Part shown: positions 27,933-37,938 of the stretch, one piece after another
Layout of the letters: each line of letters opens with the position of its first letter
Position numbering within the stretch: position 1 is the stretch's first letter
Source: Nostoc sp. PCC 7524
GTDB lineage: Bacteria; Cyanobacteriota; Cyanobacteriia; Cyanobacteriales; Nostocaceae
Assembly: GCF_000316645.1 (NCBI RefSeq)
Contig: NC_019684.1
Span: 5,616,001-5,680,000, forward strand
Reading direction: 5' to 3'
Length of the DNA stretch: 64,000 nucleotides
Made by a program: the position numbers and the translations under genes
Notes under the pieces: generated by a model
What the model was told of the DNA's origin: nothing
The model's input: the letters and a program-made list of their open reading frames with translations, nothing else
The model's database searches: none

Positions 27933-29114
27933 ATGCTGTACAGACGATTCGGACGCACAGAATTACAGATACCGGTGTTTTCCTGCGGCGGTATGAGATA
28001 TCAATATAAATGGCAAGATGTTGCTCAATCAGATGTTCCTGCGGATAACCAAGCCAATTTGGAAGCAACTATTCGCCGAGCAGTTGAATTGGGCATGAAT
28101 CATATTGAAACTGCCCGTGGGTATGGTAGCTCAGAAATGCAATTAGGGAAAATATTACCCAAGTTTCCCCGTGAACAGTTGATTGTGCAAACGAAAGTCT
28201 CTCCTGTGGCAGATGGGAAGGAATTCCGCAAAACTTTTGAAACATCACTGCGCTATCTTCAGCTAGATTATGTAGACTTACTAGGTTTGCATGGTATCAA
28301 TAATGCCGAGTTGTTAGATTACAGTATCCGTCCTGGTGGCTGTTTAGATGTAGCAAGACAATTGCAAGCAGAAGGGAAAGTGAGGTTTGTCGGCTTTTCC
28401 ACTCATGGTGCTACAGATGTGATTATTGATGCCATTAATACTAATCAATTTGATTATGTAAATCTGCATTGGTATTACATCAATCAATGGAATTGGCCAG
28501 CCATTGCAGCCGCTACTCGTCATGATATGGGGGTGTTTATTATTAGTCCCTCCGATAAAGGGGGAAAACTATATAATCCACCAGCAAAGTTAGTGAATCT
28601 TTGTGCGCCTCTGAGTCCGATGGTGTTCAATGATTTGTTTTGCCTGAGTCACCCACAAGTGCATACTTTGAGTTTGGGCGCAGCGAAACCCCAAGATTTT
28701 GACGAACACCTGAAAACATTAGACTTACTAGACCGAGCAGCAGAGATTTTACCGTCAATTTTAGCCAAGTTGGAAGAGGCAGCGATCGCCACTTTGGGAG
28801 AAAATTGGGTAAAAACTTGGCACGTCAACTTACCTCAATGGCAAGACACACCAGGACAGGTAAATATCCACACCGTTCTATGGCTGTGGAATCTAGCAAC
28901 TGCCTACGATTTGGTAGACTATGCCAAAATGCGTTACAACCTGCTGGGTAACGGTAGTCATTGGTTTCCTGGCAACAAAGCCGATAAAGTGAATGAACTA
29001 GACTTCAGACAATGCCTTGCTCACAGTCCTCACGCTGATAAAATCCCACAATTTTTGGCTCAAGCTCATCAGATGTTAGCTGGGGAAGAAGTGAAGCGTC
29101 TATCGAGGACTTAG
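27933..29114 (+). CDS. aldo/keto reductase family protein
   Basis: A 393-residue protein. The AKR barrel is clear in residues 1-290: MLYRRFGRTELQIPVFSCGG, the catalytic-region HIETARGYGSSE with Tyr, LIVQTKV with the Lys, and GFSTHG. The usual Asp of the D..Y..K..H tetrad is Glu in ETARGYG, which is common in this subfamily. A 100-residue C-terminal extension is present but without the CxxC ferredoxin cysteines seen in some relatives. NAD(P)H-dependent carbonyl reduction is the expected reaction, substrate unknown. Monocistronic. Confidence 0.88.
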   Translation: MLYRRFGRTELQIPVFSCGGMRYQYKWQDVAQSDVPADNQANLEATIRRAVELGMNHIETARGYGSSEMQLGKILPKFPREQLIVQTKVSPVADGKEFRKTFETSLRYLQLDYVDLLGLHGINNAELLDYSIRPGGCLDVARQLQAEGKVRFVGFSTHGATDVIIDAINTNQFDYVNLHWYYINQWNWPAIAAATRHDMGVFIISPSDKGGKLYNPPAKLVNLCAPLSPMVFNDLFCLSHPQVHTLSLGAAKPQDFDEHLKTLDLLDRAAEILPSILAKLEEAAIATLGENWVKTWHVNLPQWQDTPGQVNIHTVLWLWNLATAYDLVDYAKMRYNLLGNGSHWFPGNKADKVNELDFRQCLAHSPHADKIPQFLAQAHQMLAGEEVKRLSRT

Positions 29115-29158
29115 GGGTTGGGGATTGGGGGTTGGGGATTGGGGATTGGGGATTGGGG
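29113..29158 (+). repeat. GGGGATT heptamer tandem repeat
   Basis: Six to seven GGGGATT/GGGGGTT units starting at the stop codon of the aldo/keto reductase gene. Same family as 22438-22475 and 31293-31327. Confidence 0.85.
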
Positions 29159-29222
29159 TAGAAACTTTCACCTCTACTCGCTGATATCCCCCAAATCACT
29201 GCTAATATCGGCTGGTTAAAAT

Positions 29223-29720
29223 TTAGATATCTAAATCGTTCAAAGCTAGCCGAATTTGCTCTAAACGCCTGCGGTTGACACCTAAATCTGACTCTCCGAT
29301 GCGAGATGCAGAACGCATATGAATTACTGACTCATTAGCAGGGAAATAAAACTCTACATCATCAGTAAATTTGAAGATACGACTTTTAGAAAGAGCATGG
29401 ATGTAATTATCTGTCTGTTCTATCACCTCGGTTCGGGGAAGAACGGTGAGAACTTTTAATAATGTTTCTCGTGCTGTATCGCGATCTACATGATAAACAA
29501 TTGGGTCAATGGCGTGTTTGGGATCAGCATCTTGACTAACTACACAGTTAGGGGAAGGTGGACAAGCACTCAGATGACTATGATCAACTCCAACGTCAGA
29601 GGATTCAGCCCAAGTAGCGGTAGGAAGTATTAAAATTACCGTCAGGATCAGGAATATTACCAAAGTGATACTTTGCAAAAGTCGGTGTGCGATCGCTCTC
29701 ATTAGACTGGACATGATCAA
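29223..29720 (-). CDS. DUF1499 family protein, exported
   Basis: A 165-residue protein with an N-terminal hydrophobic signal/anchor (LLQSITLVIFLILTVILIL, cleavage possible at TWA-ES). The rest matches the DUF1499 layout: CPPSPNCVVSQ near residue 53-63, then HVDRDTARETLLKVL and a C-terminal RIGESDLGVNRRRLEQIR block. Function of the family is unknown. M4 is another possible start. It lies convergent to the aldo/keto reductase. Confidence 0.8.
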   Translation of the reverse strand: MIMSSLMRAIAHRLLQSITLVIFLILTVILILPTATWAESSDVGVDHSHLSACPPSPNCVVSQDADPKHAIDPIVYHVDRDTARETLLKVLTVLPRTEVIEQTDNYIHALSKSRIFKFTDDVEFYFPANESVIHMRSASRIGESDLGVNRRRLEQIRLALNDLDI

Positions 29721-29801
29721 TCTACTCCTAAAAGTTTCAAAGATTACAATAGCACTTAGCTATTTGCGATCAATCTTCCTACTTAGGACTGGCGCATAGT
29801 G

Positions 29802-29865
29802 GGGTGCGTCAGATGTCCAAAATATGTCGTTTTTACCAAATTATTTCTTCTGACGCACCCTACAA
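29802..29865. repeat. GGGTGCGTCAGA inverted repeat element
   Basis: Arms GGGTGCGTCAGA (29802-29813) and its complement (29849-29860) enclose about 35 bases. The arms are related to the perfect palindrome at 26772-26802. Confidence 0.7.
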
Positions 29866-29886
29866 GAGACTAGAAGAGATTTCTGT

Positions 29887-31215
29887 CTAGCTTTTAGCCT
29901 CTATTTCGTCTCCTTGATTAACTTTCGGCACAACTAGCACCTTATCGACGCGATTACCGTCCATGTCCATGACTTCAATCCGCATACCTCGCCATTGAAA
30001 ATGATCGGCGGCAGTGGGGATACGGCCTAGATGGGTGATGACAAAACCTCCTAGGGTTTGATAACTACCCCGTTCTTCAAATTCCAATTCCACCATCCCA
30101 AACAGTTCCAAAAATTCTTCTACTGGTAACATCCCATCCAATAGCCAAGAACCATCTTCTCTCTGTACAGCTTGGGGTTCATACTCTCCTGGGGTAGCTG
30201 GAACATCACCCACAATTTCGCTCATAATGTCATTGAGAGTTAATAATCCTTGAATCACGCCGTATTCATCTACAACTAACGCCATGTGAGTTGCAGTTTG
30301 CTTAAATAACTCCAAAACTTTTAAGCCACGGGTGCTTTCTGGGACAAATACAGGCTGGCGTAGTCCTACTGTTAAATCTAGATGTTCTCCGCGAAAACTC
30401 CTAGCGAGTAAGTCCGTAACTGGGATCATACCTAGAACATTGTCCAGTCCCCCCTGACAGACAGGATAACGAGAATAAGCATTTTCACTTAACTTTTGCC
30501 GATTTTCTTCTTGAGAATCGTCCAAATCTAACCAAACAATATCAGGACGAGGGGTCATAAAAGAATTAACAGGGCGATCGCCTAGACGAAAAACTCGCTC
30601 TACCATATCTTGTTCGGCTGCTTCAAAAGTTCCCGCCTCTGTCCCTTGCTCAATCAGGATTTTAATTTCTTCCTCAGTCACTAGCGGTTCCTCAGAAGGT
30701 GTAATCCCCAAAGTTCGCAACACCATTTCTGTAGAAGCACTCAACAGATGCACCGCCGGAGAAGCTAAGGCAGCTAAAGCCCGCATCGGAATAGCAACAG
30801 TTGCAGCAATTCGTTCTGGGTTGTTTAAAGCCAGACGCTTTGGCACCAATTCACCAACAATTAAGGATAAGTACGTAATAATCAAAACTACTATTCCAAA
30901 GGAAATTGCTTCACTATAAAGTGCTAAAAAAGGTATGCGTCTTATGTGTACGGCTAATCTGCTGGCAATTGTAGCTCCCCCAAAAGCACCAGTCAGGATA
31001 CCGATGAGGGAAATACCTACTTGAATTGTAGAGAGGAAATTATTCGGAGATTCTGCTAACTTCAGGGCTGCTCTGGCCTTAGCGTCGCCTTGATTGGCTA
31101 GCTGTTGTAGCCTCACCTTCCGCGCTGAAACAATTGCCATTTCAGACATCGAGAACACACCGTTGGCAATAATTAATACCAGAATAATTAAAATTTCAAA
31201 GGTTATGGAAGACAT
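29887..31215 (-). CDS. CNNM/CBS-domain membrane protein (hemolysin-C/CorC-like)
   Basis: A 442-residue protein: a DUF21/CNNM membrane domain of about four helices (residues 5-185), two CBS domains (PRPDIVWLD ... VLGMIPVTDLL and TATHMALVVDEYGVIQGLL), and a C-terminal CorC_HlyC domain (about residues 350-430). Relatives are linked to Mg2+/Co2+ homeostasis or ion export; the older name hemolysin is not functional evidence. No neighbour shares its operon. Confidence 0.9.
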   Translation of the reverse strand: MSSITFEILIILVLIIANGVFSMSEMAIVSARKVRLQQLANQGDAKARAALKLAESPNNFLSTIQVGISLIGILTGAFGGATIASRLAVHIRRIPFLALYSEAISFGIVVLIITYLSLIVGELVPKRLALNNPERIAATVAIPMRALAALASPAVHLLSASTEMVLRTLGITPSEEPLVTEEEIKILIEQGTEAGTFEAAEQDMVERVFRLGDRPVNSFMTPRPDIVWLDLDDSQEENRQKLSENAYSRYPVCQGGLDNVLGMIPVTDLLARSFRGEHLDLTVGLRQPVFVPESTRGLKVLELFKQTATHMALVVDEYGVIQGLLTLNDIMSEIVGDVPATPGEYEPQAVQREDGSWLLDGMLPVEEFLELFGMVELEFEERGSYQTLGGFVITHLGRIPTAADHFQWRGMRIEVMDMDGNRVDKVLVVPKVNQGDEIEAKS

Positions 31216-31558
31216 ATTATGAATTGCCGCTATTCAAGAGCGAACTTCGCTTAATCCTTAGTATGTAGTATGAAAGTTCTCTAATAAAGATACTGGGGAT
31301 TGGGGATTGGGGATTGGGGATTGGGAAGATGTAGCTTTAGCTTCTTTTACGATGGCGTAAGCCTACCCGCAGAGTGGAGGAAAGAGAAAACTATTGATCT
31401 TAAGGGTTCGATAGTTGCTTTCCGACGCAAGGCGACAGAAACGCACTATCTCACTATTGACTATTGACCATTGACTTACCACTCAGCACTTAAAATGGTG
31501 AACATAGCCGTCACTATACTTTCTAAATCAGGAAAGACTTCCTCCGCTAGTAGAACTT
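31216..31558. other. intergenic region with heptamer repeats
   Basis: Holds divergent promoters of the CNNM gene and mfd. A GGGGATT tandem repeat lies at 31293-31327, followed by other short interspersed repeats. No RNA gene recognised. Confidence 0.6.
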
Positions 31559-34500
31559 ATGGCATTTTCTTCTATTGTGCGTGCCTTGGGGCGATCGCCA
31601 CTCACCACTGAGTTACTTTCTAAGTTAAATCGTCAACAAGATTTGCGATTAAACGGTATTCCTCGCCTACCTAAAGGCTTGGTAGCTTCAGCATTAGCTC
31701 AAAATTCTAACAGGAATTTGTTAGTAGTTTGTGCGACTTTGGAAGAAGCTGGGCGCGCTTATGCACAGTTAGAAGCAATGGGATGGCAAACTGTGCATTT
31801 CTACCCTACATCTGAAGCTTCTCCTTACGAACCCTTTGATCCTGAAACCGAAATGACTTGGGGACAAATGCAGGTGTTGGCGGATTTGGGGGGTGGAGAC
31901 TGGGGAGTGGGAACTGGGGACAGGGAAGAAAAAAGTCTGTCTAGTACCCAATCCCCGCTCCCTAATTCCGGAGTGCAGCGATCCTTGGCGGTTGTGGCTA
32001 CTGTGGGTGCATTACAACCGCATTTACCGCCGCCAGCAGCTTTTACGCCATTATGTCTCACCCTCAAGCGGGGGATGGAATTTGATCTGGATTCCTTTAG
32101 TGAAAAAATCACTCTTTTGGGGTATGAACGCGTACCGCTAGTAGAAACAGAAGGTCAATGGAGTCGGCGCGGTGATATTGTGGATATCTTTCCTGTGTCT
32201 TCTGAGTTGCCAGTCCGGTTGGAGTGGTTTGGCGATGAAATTGAGCAAATCCGGGAATTTGATCCGGCAACTCAACGTTCAGCCCTTGACAAAGTTGCAC
32301 AAATTACCCTCACCCCTACAAGCTTCACTCCTATTATCTTAGAAGCACTCAAAGATAGTGCGGAGTTCCAAGTGCTGAGTTCTGAGTTGAGTTCTGGCTC
32401 GGAAATTGCTACTCAGGACACTGCTCAACTCCCGCTTCCACTCACAGGAATTATAGAAGGTAGTCGGAGATTTTTAGGGTTAGCTTATGAGAAGCCGGCT
32501 TCGATACTGGATTACTTACCAGAGGATACCCTAATTGCCATTGATGAGCCAGAACAATGTCATGCTCATAGCGATCGCTGGGTGGAAAATGCGGAGGAAC
32601 AATGGTCATTAGGAACTGGGGAATATGAGTTGGGTTCGCTGCAATTACCCAAAATTCATCGTTGTTTTGATGACTGTCTCGTTGATGTTACTAGATTTAA
32701 AACTTTATACCTATCAGAAATAGCCGAGGAAAATGGCGGAATTAATTTAGCTAGTCGGCCTGTACCTGTGACACCGCATCAATTTGCCAAACTCGCGGAT
32801 ACACTACGCCAAGAACGCGATCGCAATTTCTCGATTTGGTTACTTTCTGCTCAACCTTCCCGTTCTGTCTCCCTCTTACAAGAACACGATTGTCCAGCAC
32901 AGTTTATTCCTAACCCCCGCGACTACCAAGCCATTGACAAGCTGCAAATCAATCATGTCCCTGTAGCTTTGAAATATTCGGGACTGGCGGAACTAGAAGG
33001 TTTTATTTTACCGACTTACCGCTTAGTTATCGTCACCGACCGAGAATTTTTTGGACAGCATTCCCTCGCCACACCCAGCTATATCCGCAAGCGACGCAAA
33101 GCCGCATCTAAGCAAGTTGACCCCAATAAGCTGCGTCCAGGGGATTATGTAGTTCACAAAAGTCATGGAATTGGCAAATTCGTGAAGTTAGAAAGCTTGA
33201 CGATTAACGACGAAACCCGTGATTACATTGTAGTGCAGTATGCTGATGGTCTTCTAAGAGTCGCCGCCGATCAAGTAGGCTCATTATCTCGCTTTCGCAG
33301 TACCGGCGATAAAGCCCCAGAACTGCATAAAATGACGGGTAAGGCTTGGGAAAATACTAAAAACCGCGTCCGCAAGGCCATTAAGAAATTAGCGGTAGAC
33401 TTGCTGAAATTATACGCCAAGCGATCGCAACAAGAAGGTTATGCCTACCCCCAAGATATGCCTTGGCAAGAGGAAATGGAAGATTCCTTTCCCTATCAAC
33501 CCACAACTGACCAGCTAAAAGCCGTGCAGGATGTGAAAAGAGATATGGAAAGCGATCGCCCAATGGATCGTTTAGTCTGTGGTGATGTCGGCTTTGGTAA
33601 AACAGAAGTCGCCATCCGTGCTATTTTCAAAGCCGTCACTTCCGGTAAACAAGTCGCCTTACTTGCACCAACCACCATTCTTACCCAACAACACTATCAC
33701 ACCCTCAAAGAACGGTTCGCCCCCTACCCCGTGAACGTCGGCTTACTTAACCGTTTCCGCACCGCCGAAGAACGCCGTGATATTCAAAAGCGTTTAGCTA
33801 CAGGGGAATTAGATATAGTTGTCGGGACACACCAAATTTTAGGCAAGGGTGTAAACTTCAAAGACTTAGGGCTGTTGGTAATCGACGAAGAACAAAGATT
33901 TGGGGTGAACCAAAAAGAGAAAATTAAAACCCTGAAAACCCAAATTGATGTTTTGACTCTCTCCGCTACTCCTATTCCCCGTACCTTATATATGTCTCTA
34001 TCGGGGATTCGGGAAATGAGTTTAATTACTACTCCACCCCCTACCCGCAGACCAATTCAAACTCACCTTTCACCGATGAATCCCGAAAGCATACGGAGTG
34101 CTATTCGTCAAGAGTTAGACAGAGGTGGACAGGTATTTTATGTAGTTCCACGGGTGGAAGGAATTGAAGAAACAACCTCTAAACTGCGAGAAATGATCCC
34201 TGGGGGAAGATTTGCGATCGCTCACGGTCAAATGGACGAGAGCGAGTTAGAATCCACCATGCTCACCTTTAGTAATGGTGAAGCAGACATCTTAGTCTGT
34301 ACCACAATTATTGAATCGGGTTTAGATATTCCTCGCGTCAACACTATCTTAATTGAAGACGCGCACAAGTTCGGTTTATCGCAACTATACCAATTACGCG
34401 GACGGGTAGGACGTGCAGGAATTCAAGCCCACGCTTGGTTATTTTATCCCAAACAACGGGCGTTATCTGATGCCGCACGGCAACGGTTACGGGCGATTCA

Positions 34501-35146
34501 GGAATTTACACAACTGGGTTCTGGCTATCAGTTAGCAATGCGCGACATGGAAATCAGAGGCGTGGGTAACTTACTCGGTGCAGAACAATCCGGTCAAATG
34601 GAAGCTATCGGTTTTGATTTATACATGGAAATGTTAGAAGAATCAATCCGAGAAATTCGCGGTCAAGAAATACCCAAAGTTGACGATACACAGATTGACC
34701 TCAACCTGACTGCATTTATCCCGGCTGATTATATTCCCGATATTGATCAAAAGATGAGTGCATATCGTGCAGTAGCCGCAGCAAAATCCAAAGAAGAGTT
34801 AACGCAGATTGCAGCAGAGTGGAGCGATCGCTATGGTAATTTACCAGTTCCCGCAAATCAACTATTGCGCGTTATGGAACTCAAACAACTAGCAAAACAA
34901 TTAGGATTTAGCCGCATCAAACCAGAGAACAAACAGCACGTTGTTTTAGAAACCCCAATGGAAGAACCAGCTTGGAATTTATTAGCCGCGAACTTACCAG
35001 AACATCTCAAGACGCGTTTCGTTTACTCTCCTGGTAAGGTGACTGTACGTGGTTTAGCAGTGCTAAAAGCCGACCAACAATTGCAGAGTTTAATTGATGC
35101 TATGACCAAAATGCAAGGTGCGATCGTAGAAGCGGCTGTTGTTTAA
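31559..35146 (+). CDS. mfd: transcription-repair coupling factor
   Basis: A 1195-residue Mfd. Regions in order: UvrB-homology N-terminus; RNA-polymerase-interacting CarD-like domain ([15 protein letters not shown], about residue 526-540); helicase Walker A ([11 protein letters not shown], about 675); DEEQ box (VIDEEQRFG, about 774); TRCF C-terminal domain. It removes RNA polymerase stalled at lesions and recruits UvrA. Three parts of the N-terminal half look foreign: residues about 110-141 are translated intergenic repeat, and shorter repeat-like segments occur at about 272-285 and 345-360. The frame stays open, so the protein is probably functional. Confidence 0.96.
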   Translation: MAFSSIVRALGRSPLTTELLSKLNRQQDLRLNGIPRLPKGLVASALAQNSNRNLLVVCATLEEAGRAYAQLEAMGWQTVHFYPTSEASPYEPFDPETEMTWGQMQVLADLGGGDWGVGTGDREEKSLSSTQSPLPNSGVQRSLAVVATVGALQPHLPPPAAFTPLCLTLKRGMEFDLDSFSEKITLLGYERVPLVETEGQWSRRGDIVDIFPVSSELPVRLEWFGDEIEQIREFDPATQRSALDKVAQITLTPTSFTPIILEALKDSAEFQVLSSELSSGSEIATQDTAQLPLPLTGIIEGSRRFLGLAYEKPASILDYLPEDTLIAIDEPEQCHAHSDRWVENAEEQWSLGTGEYELGSLQLPKIHRCFDDCLVDVTRFKTLYLSEIAEENGGINLASRPVPVTPHQFAKLADTLRQERDRNFSIWLLSAQPSRSVSLLQEHDCPAQFIPNPRDYQAIDKLQINHVPVALKYSGLAELEGFILPTYRLVIVTDREFFGQHSLATPSYIRKRRKAASKQVDPNKLRPGDYVVHKSHGIGKFVKLESLTINDETRDYIVVQYADGLLRVAADQVGSLSRFRSTGDKAPELHKMTGKAWENTKNRVRKAIKKLAVDLLKLYAKRSQQEGYAYPQDMPWQEEMEDSFPYQPTTDQLKAVQDVKRDMESDRPMDRLVCGDVGFGKTEVAIRAIFKAVTSGKQVALLAPTTILTQQHYHTLKERFAPYPVNVGLLNRFRTAEERRDIQKRLATGELDIVVGTHQILGKGVNFKDLGLLVIDEEQRFGVNQKEKIKTLKTQIDVLTLSATPIPRTLYMSLSGIREMSLITTPPPTRRPIQTHLSPMNPESIRSAIRQELDRGGQVFYVVPRVEGIEETTSKLREMIPGGRFAIAHGQMDESELESTMLTFSNGEADILVCTTIIESGLDIPRVNTILIEDAHKFGLSQLYQLRGRVGRAGIQAHAWLFYPKQRALSDAARQRLRAIQEFTQLGSGYQLAMRDMEIRGVGNLLGAEQSGQMEAIGFDLYMEMLEESIREIRGQEIPKVDDTQIDLNLTAFIPADYIPDIDQKMSAYRAVAAAKSKEELTQIAAEWSDRYGNLPVPANQLLRVMELKQLAKQLGFSRIKPENKQHVVLETPMEEPAWNLLAANLPEHLKTRFVYSPGKVTVRGLAVLKADQQLQSLIDAMTKMQGAIVEAAVV
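31888..31978 (+). repeat. intergenic-type repeat inserted in frame in mfd
   Basis: The sequence here (GACTGGGGAGTGGGAACTGG then CCCAATCCCCGCTCCC) is the GGGGA(T/C)T-type repeat family found between genes at 22438-22475 and 31293-31327. It is translated as a Gly/Ser-rich stretch. Confidence 0.75.
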
Positions 35147-35215
35147 ACAGTCAGTTACTGAGGAATTTTTCTATGAATATTAAACTCTACTTGCAGATAC
35201 AGGAGATAAATAATT

Positions 35216-35572
35216 ATGGCTTCTATTACTATTGATATTCCCGATAATCAATTACAAAAGTTACAAGAAATAGCTAGTTTCCACGGTATTTCTTTTGAGG
35301 CTTTGTTAAGTGCCAGTATAGAAGAATGGTTAAGTGGACAAAAAAGCGATTTTATTAACGCAGCAAATTATGTGCTGAAAAAAATGCTGAACTATACCGA
35401 CGTTTGTTGTGATGTGCTATTTTCATTAGTGAAAATATTGCATAGTCAAATTTTTGGACAGTCGGGAGGAAAATTAGGGATGTGTGATTTGCTTAGTTTA
35501 AAATTTCTTATAGCTCAACCTCGCATGCAATTCGGTAGAGAGGGTTTATCTCTAACATCACTAATAACATAA
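35216..35572 (+). pseudogene. decayed antitoxin-Doc toxin module, fused by frameshift
   Basis: The open frame (118 codons) joins two broken genes. Codons 1-57 are an antitoxin of the type MASITIDIPDNQLQKLQEIA. After a run of seven A residues at 35388-35394 the frame changes; adding one A restores a normal ending NAELYRRLL and a TGA at 35421-35423. The rest (LHSQIFGQSGGKLG, IAQPRMQFG) matches the N-terminus of Fic/Doc-family toxins, but the catalytic HPFxxGN(K/G)R motif is missing and there are internal stops in the Doc frame start. The toxin is dead. Whether the one-base loss is real or a sequencing error cannot be decided here. Confidence 0.72.
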
Positions 35573-35805
35573 AACCTAGAATCAAAGCTAAATAGAAATC
35601 TTAATATAGCCTTTCTTATCCTATTAAAGTACAAATGACAATAATTAAACGCAGATGAACACAGATAAATGCGGATAAATTTGTACCTCAGCAGACTAGG
35701 AAACGCCATAAAATGTTAACATTTATTTGTCATCACAACTAAAAGCCACCTTTTTATAACAGATATAGTTGAGATATTTAATTATAGTGATATTAAATAC
35801 ATAAA

Positions 35806-36513
35806 ATGAATATGAATTTATCAGAATTTGCTTTTAGAATTATTTTCATTTTTATTCCAGGGCTAATCACTTTTAATATCATAAGTAAACTGACGTTTCA
35901 TAAAGAATTTAAGACATCTGATATTCTGCTGGGTTCATTAACATACGGGTTTGTTTGTTATTTAATTTATTATTTTATATTTATATTAATAAATAACAAA
36001 CTCACTTTTTTGAACACTCAAACCTTTTATTTTGTGGAAAGTCTAACTAATTCTCAAGCAGAATTAAATTTTAACGAAATAGCTTTAGTAACTTTGCTAG
36101 CAGTCCCTGTAGGGCTTACTTCAGCATTCTTGATAAATCATAACCTTCTGTTTAAGCTAGCAAATAAACTAAAGATTTCTGATAAATTAGATGATATAAG
36201 TCTATGGAACAAAGTTTTCGATTCTCCCTTGAATCACTGGATTGTTATCAGAGATATTCAAAATGATCTAATGTATCGAGGGTGGGTTGATTCTTTCTCC
36301 GATGGTCTAGGTAAAAATGAAATATTGCTTAGAGATGTGGAAGTTTATAGAAACTCAGAACAAGGAATTCTATATTCCGTGCCAGGATTATATATCTCCT
36401 TTAATAAGGAGGAGAATCTGATGATTGAGTTTCAATCTTGGGAGTTTACTGAAAATATGCACAATAATATTATTGAAAATTCATTAACCCAGCAAAAGGA
36501 AAATCACCATTAA
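35806..36513 (+). CDS. DUF6338-like membrane protein
   Basis: A 235-residue protein. Two or three N-terminal membrane helices (IIFIFIPGLITFNII; GFVCYLIYYFIFILI; IALVTLLAVPVGLTSAFLI) are followed by a soluble cytoplasmic domain (WIVIRDIQNDLMYRGWVDSF ... EILLRDVEVYR) that looks like a small beta barrel. This layout matches DUF6338, a family without known function. The A+T-rich composition differs from neighbours. Its TAA overlaps the start of a proline-rich mini-gene (TAATG), so the two are coupled. Confidence 0.65.
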   Translation: MNMNLSEFAFRIIFIFIPGLITFNIISKLTFHKEFKTSDILLGSLTYGFVCYLIYYFIFILINNKLTFLNTQTFYFVESLTNSQAELNFNEIALVTLLAVPVGLTSAFLINHNLLFKLANKLKISDKLDDISLWNKVFDSPLNHWIVIRDIQNDLMYRGWVDSFSDGLGKNEILLRDVEVYRNSEQGILYSVPGLYISFNKEENLMIEFQSWEFTENMHNNIIENSLTQQKENHH

Positions 36514-36626
36514 TGAACAATGAACAAAGAGAGGAAAGAAGAGATGGTGCTAAAGGAAAAGCTAGACCAGTTCCTCCTAAGCCTCCAGCACCACCTCCTC
36601 AACCACCTAAAAAGACCAACTCCTAA
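36513..36626 (+). CDS. 37-residue proline-rich protein
   Basis: ATG at 36513 overlaps the DUF6338-like stop codon (TAATG) and the frame ends at TAA 36624-36626. The product has a charged start (MNNEQREERRDGAKGKARP) and a proline-rich end (VPPKPPAPPPQPPKK) with several PxxP motifs. The gene is too short for usual gene callers. Translational coupling and the unusual composition support it as real. Its likely partner is the cytoplasmic domain of the upstream protein. Confidence 0.6.
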   Translation: MNNEQREERRDGAKGKARPVPPKPPAPPPQPPKKTNS

Positions 36627-36760
36627 CTAGCTTCAAAGCCAGAAACCTGAAGTAATAAACTCACTGAAATAAGAATTGCACTTATTTCAGTGGAATTATA
36701 GCGATTGCTTTATATAGAAACTTCTCAGTTTTAGTAGTGATCAGGGGCTTGAAACAACCC

Positions 36761-36793
36761 GTCAATTTTGATCATAATTTTAGTGCGATCGCC
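36761..36793 (+). repeat. TA-island spacer repeat, copy 1
   Basis: TCAATTTTGATCATAATTTT followed by AGTGCGATCGCC. Near-identical copies at 37637-37667 and 38150-38180, each between TA modules. Confidence 0.75.
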
Positions 36794-36879
36794 TTCACCC
36801 AATTTCGCTTTCACACCAGCAGCCTCAATACTCAAATGTACTAAAATTGAGATGCCAACCTCTGTTCGAGCGTTTTCGT

Positions 36880-37263
36880 ATGTCCTTGCAAGAACTAAAG
36901 GAACAAGCCTGTAAACTACCTTTGAGCGATCGCCTCGCTCTGATTAGTGCTGTCATCCAATCCCTGCAAGACGCACCTCAGATGGACAACTGGCAATACC
37001 TAGTTGCTCGTCCTCACACTTGGCGGAAACAACTTTACATTAAAGGACGTAAACTACTCGCCTCAACTGTTTGGCAAGACATGATGGTAAATCAGATGTC
37101 ACCAGAGGAAGCAGCCGAAAATTGGGATTTACCCATATCTGCCATTTACGAAGCGATTAGTTACTGTGAAAGTCATCAAGCACTATTGAAATTAGAAGCT
37201 GATGAAGAACGCCATCGCCTAGAAGCAAAAGGAGTCTCTCTTGAGTCTACGAATGCTGCTTGA
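36880..37263 (+). CDS. DUF433-type antitoxin
   Basis: Start chosen at ATG 36880 (an in-frame TTG at 36847 adds only unconserved residues), giving 127 residues. An N-terminal helical segment (MSLQELKEQACKLPLSDRLA) precedes the DUF433 DNA-binding-like domain (YIKGRKLLASTVWQDMMVNQ, MSPEEAAENWDLPISAIYEA, residues about 58-100). The downstream PIN-like toxin overlaps by 23 bases. Members of this pair class act as type II antitoxins. Confidence 0.82.
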   Translation: MSLQELKEQACKLPLSDRLALISAVIQSLQDAPQMDNWQYLVARPHTWRKQLYIKGRKLLASTVWQDMMVNQMSPEEAAENWDLPISAIYEAISYCESHQALLKLEADEERHRLEAKGVSLESTNAA

Positions 37264-37600
37264 CGAAGACTCTCAAGCAAAATATTTAGTCAATCTTCTT
37301 CAAGCCGCAGGTCATGATGTAGTCACGGTCAATTTAGTGGGTTTAATGAATCGTCCTGATTCAGTCGTACTAGACTATGCCAGACAAGATCAACGAGTGC
37401 TACTTACACGTAACTGTGATGACTTTCACGAGTTGCATCAAACTAACCCAATACATTCAGGGATTTTGGCTGTTTATCAAAATTCTGATGTTGCTAAAAA
37501 TATGAGTTATCAGTTAATAGTCAAGGCAATAGCTAATTTAGAAGCGGCAGAATACAAACTAAATAATCAATTTGTGATTCTCAATCAATGGAATTATTAA
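37241..37600 (+). CDS. DUF5615 PIN-like toxin
   Basis: 119 residues from TTG 37241, or 115 from ATG 37253 (MLLDEDSQAKYL). The start motif LLDED, then VLLTRNCDDFHELH (about residues 52-66), give the acidic residues of the PIN-like DUF5615 nuclease family. It pairs with the overlapping DUF433 antitoxin. Appears intact. Confidence 0.83.
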   Translation: MSLRMLLDEDSQAKYLVNLLQAAGHDVVTVNLVGLMNRPDSVVLDYARQDQRVLLTRNCDDFHELHQTNPIHSGILAVYQNSDVAKNMSYQLIVKAIANLEAAEYKLNNQFVILNQWNY

Positions 37601-37636
37601 CTTTGGTGTGTTGCCCCTACGCTCTTAAAATAACCC

Positions 37637-37667
37637 TCAACTTTGATCATAATTTAGTGCGATCGCC
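37637..37667 (+). repeat. TA-island spacer repeat, copy 2
   Basis: TCAACTTTGATCATAATTTA followed by GTGCGATCGCC, upstream of hicB. Differs from copy 1 by a few bases. Confidence 0.75.
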
Positions 37668-37734
37668 TGCACCACAGTTGAGTGCAAACAGCTATGGTTG
37701 TTAGCATATTCTCAAAACCTAACTTAACGAATGT

Positions 37735-37938
37735 ATGAAAATCAGAGCAATTATTCATCCAGCAGAAGAAGGTGGCTATTGGGCAGAAGTTCCAGCACTT
37801 CCCGGTTGTATTACTGAGGGAGACACAATAGAAGAAGTGATGGCTAATTTAAAGGATGCTATTGAAGGTTGGCTGGATGTTGCCAATAGCTTTAATGCAA
37901 TTGAATCAACAGATCAGGTTGTCGAAATTGCTGTATGA
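37735..37938 (+). CDS. hicB: HicB-family antitoxin
   Basis: A 67-residue HicB domain: MKIRAIIHPAEEGGYWAEVP followed by ALPGCITEGDTIEEVMANLKDA, the partial RNase H-like fold of HicB antitoxins. There is no C-terminal DNA-binding domain, so this is the short HicB form. The stop overlaps the hicA start by four bases. HicB comes first here, as in most cyanobacterial pairs. Confidence 0.9.
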   Translation: MKIRAIIHPAEEGGYWAEVPALPGCITEGDTIEEVMANLKDAIEGWLDVANSFNAIESTDQVVEIAV

